Assembly: GCA_017452525.1 (NCBI GenBank) | Contig: JAFTMG010000006.1 | Location: 109,790-173,789, forward strand | Length of the DNA: 64,000 nucleotides | Direction of reading: 5' to 3' | From: Clostridia bacterium | GTDB taxonomy: Bacteria; Bacillota; Clostridia; Oscillospirales; CAG-272 | In this document: one piece after another, positions 25,114 to 33,700 of the stretch | Layout of the letters: each line of letters starts with the position of its first letter | Position numbering within the stretch: the stretch's first letter is position 1 | Notes under the pieces: model-generated | The model's input: only the letters and a program-made list of their open reading frames with translations | The model's database searches: none | What the model was told of the DNA's origin: nothing | Program-made: the position numbers and the translations under genes

Positions 25114-26291
25114 TTTCGATTCTCCTGTAAAACATCAACAAGTTGTTTTTTACCGTAGATCACATCGGAAGAAATCCAACTGACTGCGCAGATCAGCAAT
25201 GTATACCCCGCGATCACACCAATCAATCGCGGAGCAATGACCGCATTTTCCAAAATCCGATACAGGTGCCACTTATAAAAAAAGCAGATCACCATACTTT
25301 GAAGCAAGAAAGATACCGTCGCGATCAGAATCACACCGAGAGAGGAAAGCATCTTTTTCTGCCAACGGCGGCATCCGCAAATGGCATACACGGCAAGCTC
25401 GCGGTGCTTCTCTCGCACGAATGACAGCGACATGCCAAAAGCAAGGATCAACGACATACCGCTGAAAAGCAACAAATACCGCACATAAAACATGCCGAGC
25501 TCATATTCTTTTTCCGTATTTTGATCAAGCTCGCGAAAATCCATAACCAATCCCATCGCGCGAAGCGCCTGCTCGGTCTGCAACGGGATCTCCCCCTCAA
25601 ACAGTACGAGAAAATTGCGTCCGGTCTGAAAAGCGTCCCGAAACGTACGGTAAAATACGGAAGTTTCCGACACGATCATATATTTCTGCAGATGACCGTA
25701 AGCGGGATACTGCAGATCCTGCAGCGACAACGCCGTCGCCGATCGCGTCAGCCGCAACACGTGTGAGGTGTTTCCCATCACGCCCTGCACCGTTATCGGA
25801 TATGTGACCGTATCAGATCCGTTCCGAAATGTCAGCATGAGCTTTTGTCCGATCACATTGCGCATAGCACCGTATGAGGATATCACAACGGAATCGGATG
25901 AATCTACCCACTCTCCGCGTATTGCATGAGGTCGGAAGTGTTTTGCCATCCACTCATGATAAACAAGGAGCGTATAACTTTCATTGTTACATTCCACGTG
26001 CAGCTCACGTGTCCGGATCACTTCCCGAACACCGGGAAGTTGGCTGATCTTCTCCCCCGCCTCTTGAATGTTTTCCTGATCCCAAATCGCCTCGCCTAAC
26101 TCAAATTGCATCAGATATACACCGTGAGCGTTTTGTATCGAATGGATCTGCCCGTCAATTGCCCGATGATAGCGCAACAGACCGATTGCAACGACAAGCG
26201 ACTGCATAGACAACGTCATCACCAAGAACAGAAACACCAATCTAACAAAGCTGCCTGCATACAGGCTTTTACAAAGGCGAAATATATTCAA
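25110..26291 (-). CDS. ABC transporter permease, FtsX/MacB-like
   Basis: 393 residues, with a membrane segment near the N-terminus (FVRLVFLFLVMTLSMQSLVVAIGLL), a large outer domain (about 50-270), and three C-terminal membrane segments (YVRYLLLFSGMSLILAFGMS, LSSLGVILIATVSFLLQSMVI, and VIAGYTLLICAVSWI). This 1+3 topology is that of MacB/FtsX permeases. I chose a TTG start at 26291: it overlaps the upstream stop as TTGA and AAGGAGG lies 10 bases upstream. The ORF upstream of this codon is not conserved-looking. Confidence 0.8.
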   Translation of the reverse strand: MNIFRLCKSLYAGSFVRLVFLFLVMTLSMQSLVVAIGLLRYHRAIDGQIHSIQNAHGVYLMQFELGEAIWDQENIQEAGEKISQLPGVREVIRTRELHVECNNESYTLLVYHEWMAKHFRPHAIRGEWVDSSDSVVISSYGAMRNVIGQKLMLTFRNGSDTVTYPITVQGVMGNTSHVLRLTRSATALSLQDLQYPAYGHLQKYMIVSETSVFYRTFRDAFQTGRNFLVLFEGEIPLQTEQALRAMGLVMDFRELDQNTEKEYELGMFYVRYLLLFSGMSLILAFGMSLSFVREKHRELAVYAICGCRRWQKKMLSSLGVILIATVSFLLQSMVICFFYKWHLYRILENAVIAPRLIGVIAGYTLLICAVSWISSDVIYGKKQLVDVLQENRK

Positions 26292-27352
26292 AATACTGTC
26301 GCCTCCTTTTTGATACGGTAACTGTATTTTGAAACGATCTTGTGCGCAAACGGCATCGTACAACACAACGCCAGCAAACCGGTGGTCAGCATGATCACCA
26401 TATAATCCTGCACACGGTATACGACGCCTGTATAAAGATTAAACTGCGCAAACCAATTCTCGTAAAAAACACGGTGCGTCAGGCATGCCAAGCCGCCGAA
26501 CAGGAACAAAATACACCATTGTTCAAAAACGATCAGCTGCACAATACGCCGCGGCGTTGCTCCGTGCAAGCGAAATATAAGATCCACATACAGACCGGAT
26601 TGTAACATATCATACAGAATAAACGCCAAGGACAGAAAAAGCAAAACATATAACACCGTCATTACGATCACCGCCTGAGCGGTAAGCTCGCGATCCTGTG
26701 CTATATAATAATCCGCATTTTTCACGCGGCATCCCGGAAATTTCGAGATCAAAAGCTGTGTAAATTCATTCTGTTCCCGACGTCCCGGTTTGGTGTCCAA
26801 TACGATCCGAAAAGAATCAACCTTCAGATTCAAATCATGAAAGTCACTGTAGGTGATATAATTCTCGGTAGAGACACCGACCACGAAATATACCTTTCCC
26901 AACAATTCAAAGGTCTCTGTCTGCCTGTGCATCGCTGTGTTTTGGGAAAGGATCAATTGATCTCCGGGAACCGTTCCGTCCGGCACAAACGCAGCATCAG
27001 AGATGTAGTCTTCAAAAATCCGATCGTTCCTGCTCGCCTTCACATCCAGCTTACCGGGCTCTATGGCGGAGTTTACGATTATATCTTCCACCTGATACGC
27101 ACTTCCGTACGGAATATTCATCACGTCCGTCAGGTCCAGTTCCCTGATCGGCACGGGCTCTTGCAGATAGACATCGAAGGAGCGGTAATATTTCTCAGGC
27201 GTTTCTTGGGTCATATGCGGCATAACGTTTCCATACAGCATGACCATAGCCAGAGTGCAAATAAAACAGCCCAAACAAAAGACCGTCATCTGCAACGGAT
27301 TGGTACGAACATGGAGCCGTATCTTATGAAACAGTAACAAAAAGAAACGCAT
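26288..27352 (-). CDS. ABC transporter permease, FtsX/MacB-like
   Basis: 354 residues from MRFFLLLFHKIRLHV with AAAGGAGGG upstream. Same topology as the neighbour: one N-terminal membrane helix (MTVFCLGCFICTLAMVMLYG), a large outer domain, then three helices (AVIVMTVLYVLLFLSLAFIL, WCILFLFGGLACL, YMVIMLTTGLLALCC). Two non-identical permeases probably form a heterodimer with the ATPase. It begins just after the rplS terminator and no clear promoter is visible, so transcription may rely on read-through from rplS. Confidence 0.8.
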   Translation of the reverse strand: MRFFLLLFHKIRLHVRTNPLQMTVFCLGCFICTLAMVMLYGNVMPHMTQETPEKYYRSFDVYLQEPVPIRELDLTDVMNIPYGSAYQVEDIIVNSAIEPGKLDVKASRNDRIFEDYISDAAFVPDGTVPGDQLILSQNTAMHRQTETFELLGKVYFVVGVSTENYITYSDFHDLNLKVDSFRIVLDTKPGRREQNEFTQLLISKFPGCRVKNADYYIAQDRELTAQAVIVMTVLYVLLFLSLAFILYDMLQSGLYVDLIFRLHGATPRRIVQLIVFEQWCILFLFGGLACLTHRVFYENWFAQFNLYTGVVYRVQDYMVIMLTTGLLALCCTMPFAHKIVSKYSYRIKKEATVF

Positions 27353-27375
27353 ATACTTCCCTCCTTTCAGATAAC

Positions 27376-27410
27376 ACAAAAGGGCCGACTATTTGCAGTC
27401 AACCCTTTGT
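27376..27410 (-). terminator. rplS terminator
   Basis: AAAGGGTTGACT and AGTCGGCCCTTTT form an imperfect hairpin on the minus strand after the rplS stop at 27431, followed by a short TTTTGT tract. Moderately strong. Confidence 0.6.
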
Positions 27411-27430
27411 GCTTCGCTTTGTTGCGATAA

Positions 27431-27772
27431 TCAGATGTCTTCCTTAACCTTGGATGCCTTACCTACGCGGTCACGCAGATAGTACAGCTTGGCACGTCTT
27501 ACCTTACCGGAACGGATGGTGTCAACCTTGGCAACATTGGGGGAGTGGAGGGGGAAAGTCTTCTCAACACCTACGCCGTAGGAAACACGTCTTACGGTGA
27601 AGGTCTCGGAGATACCGCCGCCGTGCTTAGCGATAACGGTGCCTTCGAACAACTGGATTCTCTCCTTGTTACCCTCTTTGATCTTGTTGTGCACACGAAC
27701 GGTGTCACCAACGTGAATCGAGGGAACCTCTGTCTTCAACTGCTCATTTGTAAAAGCCTTAATCAGATCCAT
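27431..27772 (-). CDS. rplS: 50S ribosomal protein L19
   Basis: 113 residues, typical L19 length, starting [12 protein letters not shown] with GGAGG at 6 bases. It contains the conserved [26 protein letters not shown] block and the C-terminal [22 protein letters not shown]19 sits at the 30S/50S interface. It has its own promoter and a structured leader, and is not next to rpsP/trmD here. Confidence 0.97.
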   Translation of the reverse strand: MDLIKAFTNEQLKTEVPSIHVGDTVRVHNKIKEGNKERIQLFEGTVIAKHGGGISETFTVRRVSYGVGVEKTFPLHSPNVAKVDTIRSGKVRRAKLYYLRDRVGKASKVKEDI

Positions 27773-27850
27773 TATGGGCCTCCTTAAAAATCCGGGCATT
27801 CATGCAGAGCTTCGCAGCGGACTGCCCTTGTTCTTGTATTCACATACTTG
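27773..27850 (-). ncRNA. Candidate L19 leader RNA
   Basis: Between the promoter and the rplS start there are about 75 transcribed bases that can fold into a long hairpin: GGGCAGTCC... with GGGCA pairing to TGCCC and an inner CTGC/GCAG helix, ending 12 bases before the Shine-Dalgarno sequence. Firmicutes rplS genes carry an L19 leader that binds the protein for autoregulation. I assign it by position and foldability, not by a model match. Confidence 0.45.
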
Positions 27851-27853
27851 GGT

Positions 27854-27882
27854 ATTATACCATACTTTTTCTGAAAATGCAA
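27854..27882 (-). promoter_or_regulatory. rplS promoter
   Basis: TTGCAT (27877-27882) and TATAAT (27854-27859) on the minus strand with a 17-base spacer. Confidence 0.8.
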
Positions 27883-27942
27883 TAGTTTTTCGAAAAATAT
27901 TTTTGATTTTTTGTTGCAATAAAAGCAGAAAATGCAGAGCAC

Positions 27943-30252
27943 TTACTCCCCGTGTGTCCTCGCGTAAAGCTCGGCAATGCGGCGCTCGGCTTCGTCGGGA
28001 CGCAGCTTGTCGGCGGCATAGGCGCGGCGCAACAGCTCGCCGGGGATATAATCGTCATACTTCTCAAACACGGGATTTTCATTTGCCCCCACCAGCTCTT
28101 CGCAACGGATGCCGCGGCGGCATACCTCCTCGTAAAGCTCCTCGGCAAAGGAGGCGGGATCTCCCTTCTCCATTTTGAAGGTGATATAGCATCCGCCCTC
28201 AAATTCCAGTCCGCTGACACGGGAACGCACCGCGGTCTTTGCGATAAATTTTCTCAGCGTGCGGAAGGAACGGGTCCCCAACCACGGAAACAGGCAATAG
28301 GAATAGCCGCCGAGGTGCACCAAGGGCTGCTCCAGCATACCCGTATTTCTCGCCAGGTGTCGGGCGACCTCCAGGCGGTGGACAGCGTTGGGCTTGAGAT
28401 ACGGATAAACGGTATCCTCCTCCAGCACCTTCTTCATCCGCTCCAGAATACGCGTATGGATCTCACCGTAGTCACCCGGCCAGGAGACCTCCATCTTTCC
28501 CTGCACCGAACGGACGTAGATCAGCTTGCGGGCAATATCCAGCTCCTCCACCTCCCACACGCGCCCCGCCAGCGCAAAGCGGTCTCCCACCGGCGGCGGT
28601 GTGGTAATGGTGCCGATCTCATCCGAGCCGCAACGGACGGTATAATCCTCGGAATCCTTGAACACGGCGTAGAACTTGAAGCTTTTCAGCAGACGCTCCC
28701 CCGCAAGACCGACGATCAGCCCCTTCTCCTCCGTCATCTCCAGATAATCGTTCTGAAGCATGGAGAGAATCAGCGTGCGGTATTCCTCCTTGGAAACGTG
28801 GGCAAAGGGCGGCAGATGCAGGACACGGTCGGCAAGAAGGCGCGGTGTCAACTCACCCGACGCGGCAAGCGTGCTGAGTGTCTGGTGGAACAAAAGACTG
28901 AAAGGATATTTCCTTGTGGCGGGCGGTTCGATGAAACGCTCTTCAATATACAGCTGTACGATGGCGATGGCGCGCAAGAGCCCCCACGGGATCAGTTGCG
29001 GCAGAGGGGTATTGGGAAGCGGGTCCTCCTCGCGGAACACCATCATCATCTCGGGCGGTTGCCCTCGCCGCCCCGATCTGCCGAGACGCTGAAGAAAGCT
29101 CGATACGGAATTAGGCGAATCGTTTTGCAAGATCCGTTCCAATCTGCCAATATCAATTCCCAGCTCCATCGTGACGGTGGCGCAGGTGACGGCGTGGACT
29201 TCCTCATCCTTCATCTTCAGCTCTGCCTCCTCCCGAATGGAGGCGGACAGATTGCCGTGATGGATCAGAAAGATATCCGGTTCCCCCCGATTCTTCGCAA
29301 TCTGACGGAGGGTAGCGGTCACGTATTCCGTCTCCTCGCGGGAATTGGAGAAAACGAGGGACTTCTTATCCCGCACACAGTCATACATATACTCATATCC
29401 GGCATCGATGACGGCACGGGCAGGGCTATTCCCCCCCTCTTCGCGCATTTGCTCCTCGGTCAGCTCGGGAATTTCCTCTTTCTCCTCTGTCTCCCCTGTC
29501 TGTCCGACACCCTCCTGTGCGGCTTGCTCCATTTTAGTATTTTGAATATAGAAATGCTCCATTCCAAGCCGCCAGCGGATCTTCTCTTCCGGAAAATGCG
29601 GGATATCACAAGGCAGGTCCGTTCCGCTCGCCAACCAGTCCGCGGCGGTCTGCGGGTCACCGATGGTGGCAGACAGCCCGATGCGGCGCGGCACGTGTCC
29701 GATGCGGTGTGCCAAGCGGGAAAGCTGACACAGGATCTGGTTGCCGCGGTCCGTGCCCGTCAGGGTGTGCAGTTCGTCCAGCACGACGTAGCGCAGATCG
29801 GCAAACAGGCGTGAGATATCGTTGGAGCGGTTGATCAGCATACTCTCCAGCGACTCAGGCGTGATTTGCAGGATGCCGCGGGGATTTTCCAGCAGCTTTT
29901 TCTTGTGTGAGGCGGCAACGTCCCCATGCCAATGGGTCACGGGGACACCGCTTTCCCGCAGTACGTCCTCCATGCGGGCAAACTGGTCATTGATCAGACT
30001 TTTCAGCGGCGCGATATACAGCACACCGATACTCTGCGGCACATCCTCGCCAAATTCCGAAAGGATGGGAAAGAACGCCGCCTCCGTTTTGCCGCTTGCC
30101 GTGGAGGTGGTGAGCAGAAGGTGGTTTCGCGTATCAAAGATGCACCGCGCCGCCTCGATCTGGACCAGCCTCAGCGAATCCCATGAGCGCGAATAAATAT
30201 ACTCCCGAATATACTCCGGAAATCTGGCAAATACACGGTCAGCTTCTGTCAT
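27943..30252 (-). CDS. sngC: DEAD/DEAH-box helicase, SngC of a Shango-type defence operon
   Basis: 769 residues, superfamily II helicase of the Lhr-like type. Motif I is TASGKT (51-56), Ia APLKSL, motif II DELH (159-162), motif III SAT (194-196), the C-terminal RecA lobe has TMELGIDIG and motif VI QRLGRSGRRG (388-397). A basic and mixed C-terminal region of about 370 residues is typical of the large helicases paired with DUF2791 ATPases. AAAGGAG precedes the ATG, 30 bases after the sngB stop. In Shango systems the helicase is required for phage protection, according to published work on the family; activity here is inferred. No clear terminator is seen downstream. Confidence 0.8.
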   Translation of the reverse strand: MTEADRVFARFPEYIREYIYSRSWDSLRLVQIEAARCIFDTRNHLLLTTSTASGKTEAAFFPILSEFGEDVPQSIGVLYIAPLKSLINDQFARMEDVLRESGVPVTHWHGDVAASHKKKLLENPRGILQITPESLESMLINRSNDISRLFADLRYVVLDELHTLTGTDRGNQILCQLSRLAHRIGHVPRRIGLSATIGDPQTAADWLASGTDLPCDIPHFPEEKIRWRLGMEHFYIQNTKMEQAAQEGVGQTGETEEKEEIPELTEEQMREEGGNSPARAVIDAGYEYMYDCVRDKKSLVFSNSREETEYVTATLRQIAKNRGEPDIFLIHHGNLSASIREEAELKMKDEEVHAVTCATVTMELGIDIGRLERILQNDSPNSVSSFLQRLGRSGRRGQPPEMMMVFREEDPLPNTPLPQLIPWGLLRAIAIVQLYIEERFIEPPATRKYPFSLLFHQTLSTLAASGELTPRLLADRVLHLPPFAHVSKEEYRTLILSMLQNDYLEMTEEKGLIVGLAGERLLKSFKFYAVFKDSEDYTVRCGSDEIGTITTPPPVGDRFALAGRVWEVEELDIARKLIYVRSVQGKMEVSWPGDYGEIHTRILERMKKVLEEDTVYPYLKPNAVHRLEVARHLARNTGMLEQPLVHLGGYSYCLFPWLGTRSFRTLRKFIAKTAVRSRVSGLEFEGGCYITFKMEKGDPASFAEELYEEVCRRGIRCEELVGANENPVFEKYDDYIPGELLRRAYAADKLRPDEAERRIAELYARTHGE

Positions 30253-30282
30253 GCTACATCTCCTTTCGGCTTTTGTATCCGA

Positions 30283-31686
30283 TCAAAAATCAATATCGTT
30301 AGGGTCAAAATCGGTACGGCGCGTCCGCCCCCCGGGCTCGCTCTCCGACGCGGCGGAGGAAAGCTCCTGCTCCTCACGCTCCTCTACGGCAGTTTTCAGC
30401 CGAATGGTTCCCTTGCCTACGATATCCGCAAAGGTCGCCGTCTCGTTTTGCATCAGTATATTGAGGACGGTCATATAGTCACGCAACATCTCTCGGGGGG
30501 TGATCATATCGTTTGCCCCCGCGCGCTCCAGACATATCTGCAAAAAGGCGATCTGCTCCTCCTCGCTGATGCGCGGCTCCCAACGGTAGTTCTGCGCGTA
30601 CAAATGCGTCACGCGGCGGATGAGCGCAAACAGCTCGTCGTCGGTCAGCCTGCGCAGGCGGATCACAGGACCGATCAGGTTCTTGAAGCCCTCAAGGGCA
30701 AAGCGGCTGTCGCAAAGACGGCTCCGCAACGCCTCATAGCTGAACAGTCCCCGTCGGGGATCCTCCAAAAATTGCGGCGTACCGCCCAGGATCAAAGCAA
30801 GCCCCGGCGCGCGACCCTGCAACGTATCGTTGAACATAGCGAGAATTTTCTCGTAATTATTCTCTCTGCTGACGCGGTGCGTGATTTTATACAGATTGAC
30901 GCACTCATCCACGAAAACGACCAGACCGCGGTATCCCATGCGGCGGGAAAGTGCCGCCCAGAGCTTGAGGAAATCATACCAATTATCGTCATCAATGATG
31001 CAGGATACCTGCATGCCCATCGCGCCACGCGCCTCGGTCTTGGTGGCGTATTCGCCTCGCAGCCATCGCATACAGGCGCTCTTTCGCTCATCGTCCCCAT
31101 CGGTATAGGCGTGGTAATAGGCGGTCAGTACGCGGGCAAAATCAAAGCCGCCTACCAAAAATTCAAGTTCTCTCAGCTCGGCAAAGATCCGCTCGTTCAA
31201 GCGGCGGCGGAATATATCCGACTCGGGGTCAAGTACCTCCCCTGCCAGCTCACCCTGCAGGCTCGCGATCCATCGGGCAATGATGCGTGGCAAGGCACCG
31301 CCGTCCGGTGCCGCCTTGGAGGCAAGGTTTTTCATCAGCTCACGGTAAGTGGCAACGCCGCTTCCTCCCGTGCCGTAAAGTCGACGCTCGGGGGAAAGAT
31401 CGGCATCGGCGGTCAGAAAATCGCGCTCCAACGCATAGCCTCGAATCAATTGCATCAGAAAGCTCTTGCCGCTTCCGTAGCGTCCGATCAGAAAACGCAT
31501 CGACCCGCCGCCCTCGTTTACCGCTTCCAGGTCCGAGAGAAAGGCGCCGATCTCATCCTGACGCCCGATGGCAATGTAGGGCGCGCCCGCACGGGGCACC
31601 ACACCTGCCGACACGGAGGACAGAAGTGAAGACAGGATCCGCTTGGGGATCTTTTCTATTTGTGCTTGGCTTTGCTCTTGATTCAT
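30283..31686 (-). CDS. sngB: DUF2791-type (BrxD-like) P-loop ATPase, SngB
   Basis: 467 residues. Walker A GRYGSGKS (68-75) in a GAPYIAIGRQDEI...FLIGRYGSGKSF context, Walker B VVFVDEC (256-262), and a GGTPQFLEDPRRGLFSYEALRSRL segment after it, all characteristic of the DUF2791/BrxD family. This ATPase family accompanies defence helicases. The start MNQEQSQAQ at 31686 is preceded by AAAGGG; it follows the sngA stop by 16 bases. It probably loads or controls the helicase on DNA. Confidence 0.8.
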   Translation of the reverse strand: MNQEQSQAQIEKIPKRILSSLLSSVSAGVVPRAGAPYIAIGRQDEIGAFLSDLEAVNEGGGSMRFLIGRYGSGKSFLMQLIRGYALERDFLTADADLSPERRLYGTGGSGVATYRELMKNLASKAAPDGGALPRIIARWIASLQGELAGEVLDPESDIFRRRLNERIFAELRELEFLVGGFDFARVLTAYYHAYTDGDDERKSACMRWLRGEYATKTEARGAMGMQVSCIIDDDNWYDFLKLWAALSRRMGYRGLVVFVDECVNLYKITHRVSRENNYEKILAMFNDTLQGRAPGLALILGGTPQFLEDPRRGLFSYEALRSRLCDSRFALEGFKNLIGPVIRLRRLTDDELFALIRRVTHLYAQNYRWEPRISEEEQIAFLQICLERAGANDMITPREMLRDYMTVLNILMQNETATFADIVGKGTIRLKTAVEEREEQELSSAASESEPGGRTRRTDFDPNDIDF

Positions 31687-31702
31687 CGTTTCCGTTCCCT
31701 TT

Positions 31703-33469
31703 CTACTCGGTCTTTTCAAAAATCTCACGGTAATCCTCGATCACGGTGTACCCACCGCGCTCCCCCTCCTCGAGGATGATATCGCCCAATACCTCGACGG
31801 CGATCTCGTTGATGCGATCCGCAACACCGTCGATCATCTCGCCGCGATCGCGGGCAAAGGTTCGCTGGGCTTCCACGTCACATGTCAACGCGCTGTTGAT
31901 AAACAGAATAAATTCAGAAAATTCAGTCAAGGAATCTGCAGTTTCATCGGCTTGAACCGCCGCTCGTGATGTATCGGGGGGCAGCACCGGCTGTTCGCAT
32001 TTCTCTTCCTTCTCCGTTTCCTGCATCAGCTCCTTCGCGTCAAAGGCAGAGATCAGACGCTCGGTGGTATGCCAGCTGACTGCCTCGATCTCGGCGGCAC
32101 GTTCGGCGGAGATGGCTGTTTTCGGCACGTCGTAAAGTGCCTCGTACGCCTGCTTCGGCTCGGACCGGACCGTGCGTGCTCTTGTGGGAAGCGCCTCTTT
32201 CAGATAGCGGTCGACACAGTCGCGAAAGGTCTGCGGCAAGGCGTACAGACCCAGACGGGACTTGACGCCGAGATAAGCACGCAATTTGTTTTCCGTATAC
32301 TTCATGATGTCCGTCACCAGGATCCGAAGCTCATGGGAACGGGCAAAGGAGCAATAGTCGATCTCAATGCGACGTTTGATGCGATGCGAGCAGAGAGCAC
32401 CCGTATAAGCATCGCGGATCAAACGGCTCTCTTCAAGACCCGCCCCGGTCATACGCGCCCCCACCTCGCCGCTGTCTGCCATGCAGGCGCACAAAGCCCC
32501 CACCATGTGGCGGTCAAACAGTGCTCGGTTCTCCCCTGCCGCGAATTTACTTTTGGTATAGGCATAATTGGAACCAAAGGAGATCAGCGCGGCGGCATAG
32601 CGCTCGGAGGCTGTCGTGTCCGACACGTAGAATTCCTTCAGCGTGCAATCGGAGACCGAGCCAAGATCCTCCAGCGGCGGCGGAGGCAGACGGTGAATCA
32701 GGCTGTAATCGCAGATCCACTCGTTCAGAAGATGCCCCAAACGGGGATAGGTTGCGGCAAAAGCACGCCGCAGGGCGCAGAGCTGTTGCTGACCGAAACG
32801 CACGTCCACCGTATCTGCCAGATTGATGATCTCGAAGATATACAGCATGATATAGCTGTAGTCAGTGGGGATCACCTCACCGCGGCGCATACACTCCCGC
32901 CAATACAGATACCACGCGAGCTGGGCGCGGTTCATTTGCGAATATTGCGGCACGTAGGAGAAAAAGGCCGCGGGCGCGCACGCCTCGCCGCACTTTCCGT
33001 AAAGCGCCGCTGCCTGACGGCAAAAATCCTCATAATACTGATAGTCGGTCTTCCATCGGTAAATTCGCACACGATGCAGCATGGAGCCCTCGGGCGTGTA
33101 TTCCTCATCCGGCTCGGGCGGCTTGCGTGCCGGCTCGGGAGTATGCGGAGGAATATACCGCGTGATCACCGAGTCACTTTCCTCTTTTTGGGGCGCGCTC
33201 GACGTCGGTGTCTGCCGCTGTTCCGACAGACGTGTCAGGCGTGTCTGTTCACCGCCCACCATCTGCTCGGGCGCGACGTGGACAAAGGCTTGACCGTCAC
33301 CTTTTCCATCCGTGATCTCCGTCAGCTCAACCGCGGCGTGCGGACGCACAGGTGATTTCTTTTTCGGGGGCACGAGATCGGCAATATCCCAAAAATCGTC
33401 GGTTTCCCGCTCTCTTGACGCCTGCGGATCTTCCGCCCCAATCCGACTTTTCCCGTCCTTTTGAGACAC
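31703..33469 (-). CDS. sngA: TerB-domain protein, SngA of a Shango-type defence operon
   Basis: 588 residues. The first 125 are low-complexity and charged. A TerB-N-like domain follows (about 140-330) with YVPQYSQMNRAQLAWYLYWR and YIMLYIFEIINL, then a TerB-C-like region (about 430-585) with WHTTERLISAF and a C-terminal HEAT-like helical stretch ending in VLGDIILEEGERGGYTVIEDY. I chose the GTG at 33469 because GGAGG is 8 bases upstream; an in-frame GTG at 33478 sits too close to it. First gene of the operon, behind a full-consensus promoter. TerB proteins are linked to metal or stress sensing at the membrane. Confidence 0.75.
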   Translation of the reverse strand: MSQKDGKSRIGAEDPQASRERETDDFWDIADLVPPKKKSPVRPHAAVELTEITDGKGDGQAFVHVAPEQMVGGEQTRLTRLSEQRQTPTSSAPQKEESDSVITRYIPPHTPEPARKPPEPDEEYTPEGSMLHRVRIYRWKTDYQYYEDFCRQAAALYGKCGEACAPAAFFSYVPQYSQMNRAQLAWYLYWRECMRRGEVIPTDYSYIMLYIFEIINLADTVDVRFGQQQLCALRRAFAATYPRLGHLLNEWICDYSLIHRLPPPPLEDLGSVSDCTLKEFYVSDTTASERYAAALISFGSNYAYTKSKFAAGENRALFDRHMVGALCACMADSGEVGARMTGAGLEESRLIRDAYTGALCSHRIKRRIEIDYCSFARSHELRILVTDIMKYTENKLRAYLGVKSRLGLYALPQTFRDCVDRYLKEALPTRARTVRSEPKQAYEALYDVPKTAISAERAAEIEAVSWHTTERLISAFDAKELMQETEKEEKCEQPVLPPDTSRAAVQADETADSLTEFSEFILFINSALTCDVEAQRTFARDRGEMIDGVADRINEIAVEVLGDIILEEGERGGYTVIEDYREIFEKTE

Positions 33470-33498
33470 CTCTCTCACCTCCTCTTTCGTATCATTAT

Positions 33499-33527
33499 AT
33501 TATAGCACGGATTGAAGTGTCTGTCAA
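33499..33527 (-). promoter_or_regulatory. Promoter of the sngABC operon
   Basis: TTGACA (33522-33527) and TATAAT (33499-33504), both perfect, spacer 17, on the minus strand, about 30 bases before the sngA start. A second overlapping TATAAT occurs at 33494-33499. Confidence 0.85.
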
Positions 33528-33552
33528 TTCTTTTCGGAATTTTATCCTATCC

Positions 33553-33574
33553 GATTTTGTGCGGATTTTGTGCG
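33553..33574. repeat. Tandem 11-bp direct repeat upstream of the sngABC promoter
   Basis: GATTTTGTGCG occurs twice in immediate succession (33553-33563, 33564-33574), about 26 bases upstream of the -35 box of sngABC and upstream of the mnmE promoter. An 11-bp period puts both copies on one face of the helix, which suits a regulatory protein. Confidence 0.55.
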
Positions 33575-33611
33575 GTCACAATCTTTTTTCGCCGCACTTT
33601 CGTTCCCGCTC

Positions 33612-33640
33612 TTGACAATCCCGCCGTTCTGCGGTATCAT
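33612..33640 (+). promoter_or_regulatory. mnmE promoter
   Basis: TTGACA (33612-33617) and TATCAT (33635-33640), 17-base spacer, about 60 bases before the mnmE start. Confidence 0.7.
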
Positions 33641-33700
33641 TAAATAAATTAAATTTTGCAACGAAGCATCAAAAGCCACGAGTTGGCACGGAGTAAGGTT

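Noticed and set aside
27952..29814. 620-codon plus-strand frame opposite sngC
   Set aside because: Antisense to the helicase gene, which has all helicase motifs.
27943..33527. BREX type 2 or Dnd fragment
   Set aside because: PglX, PglZ, BrxC and DndA-E are absent; TerB plus DUF2791 plus helicase fits Shango better.
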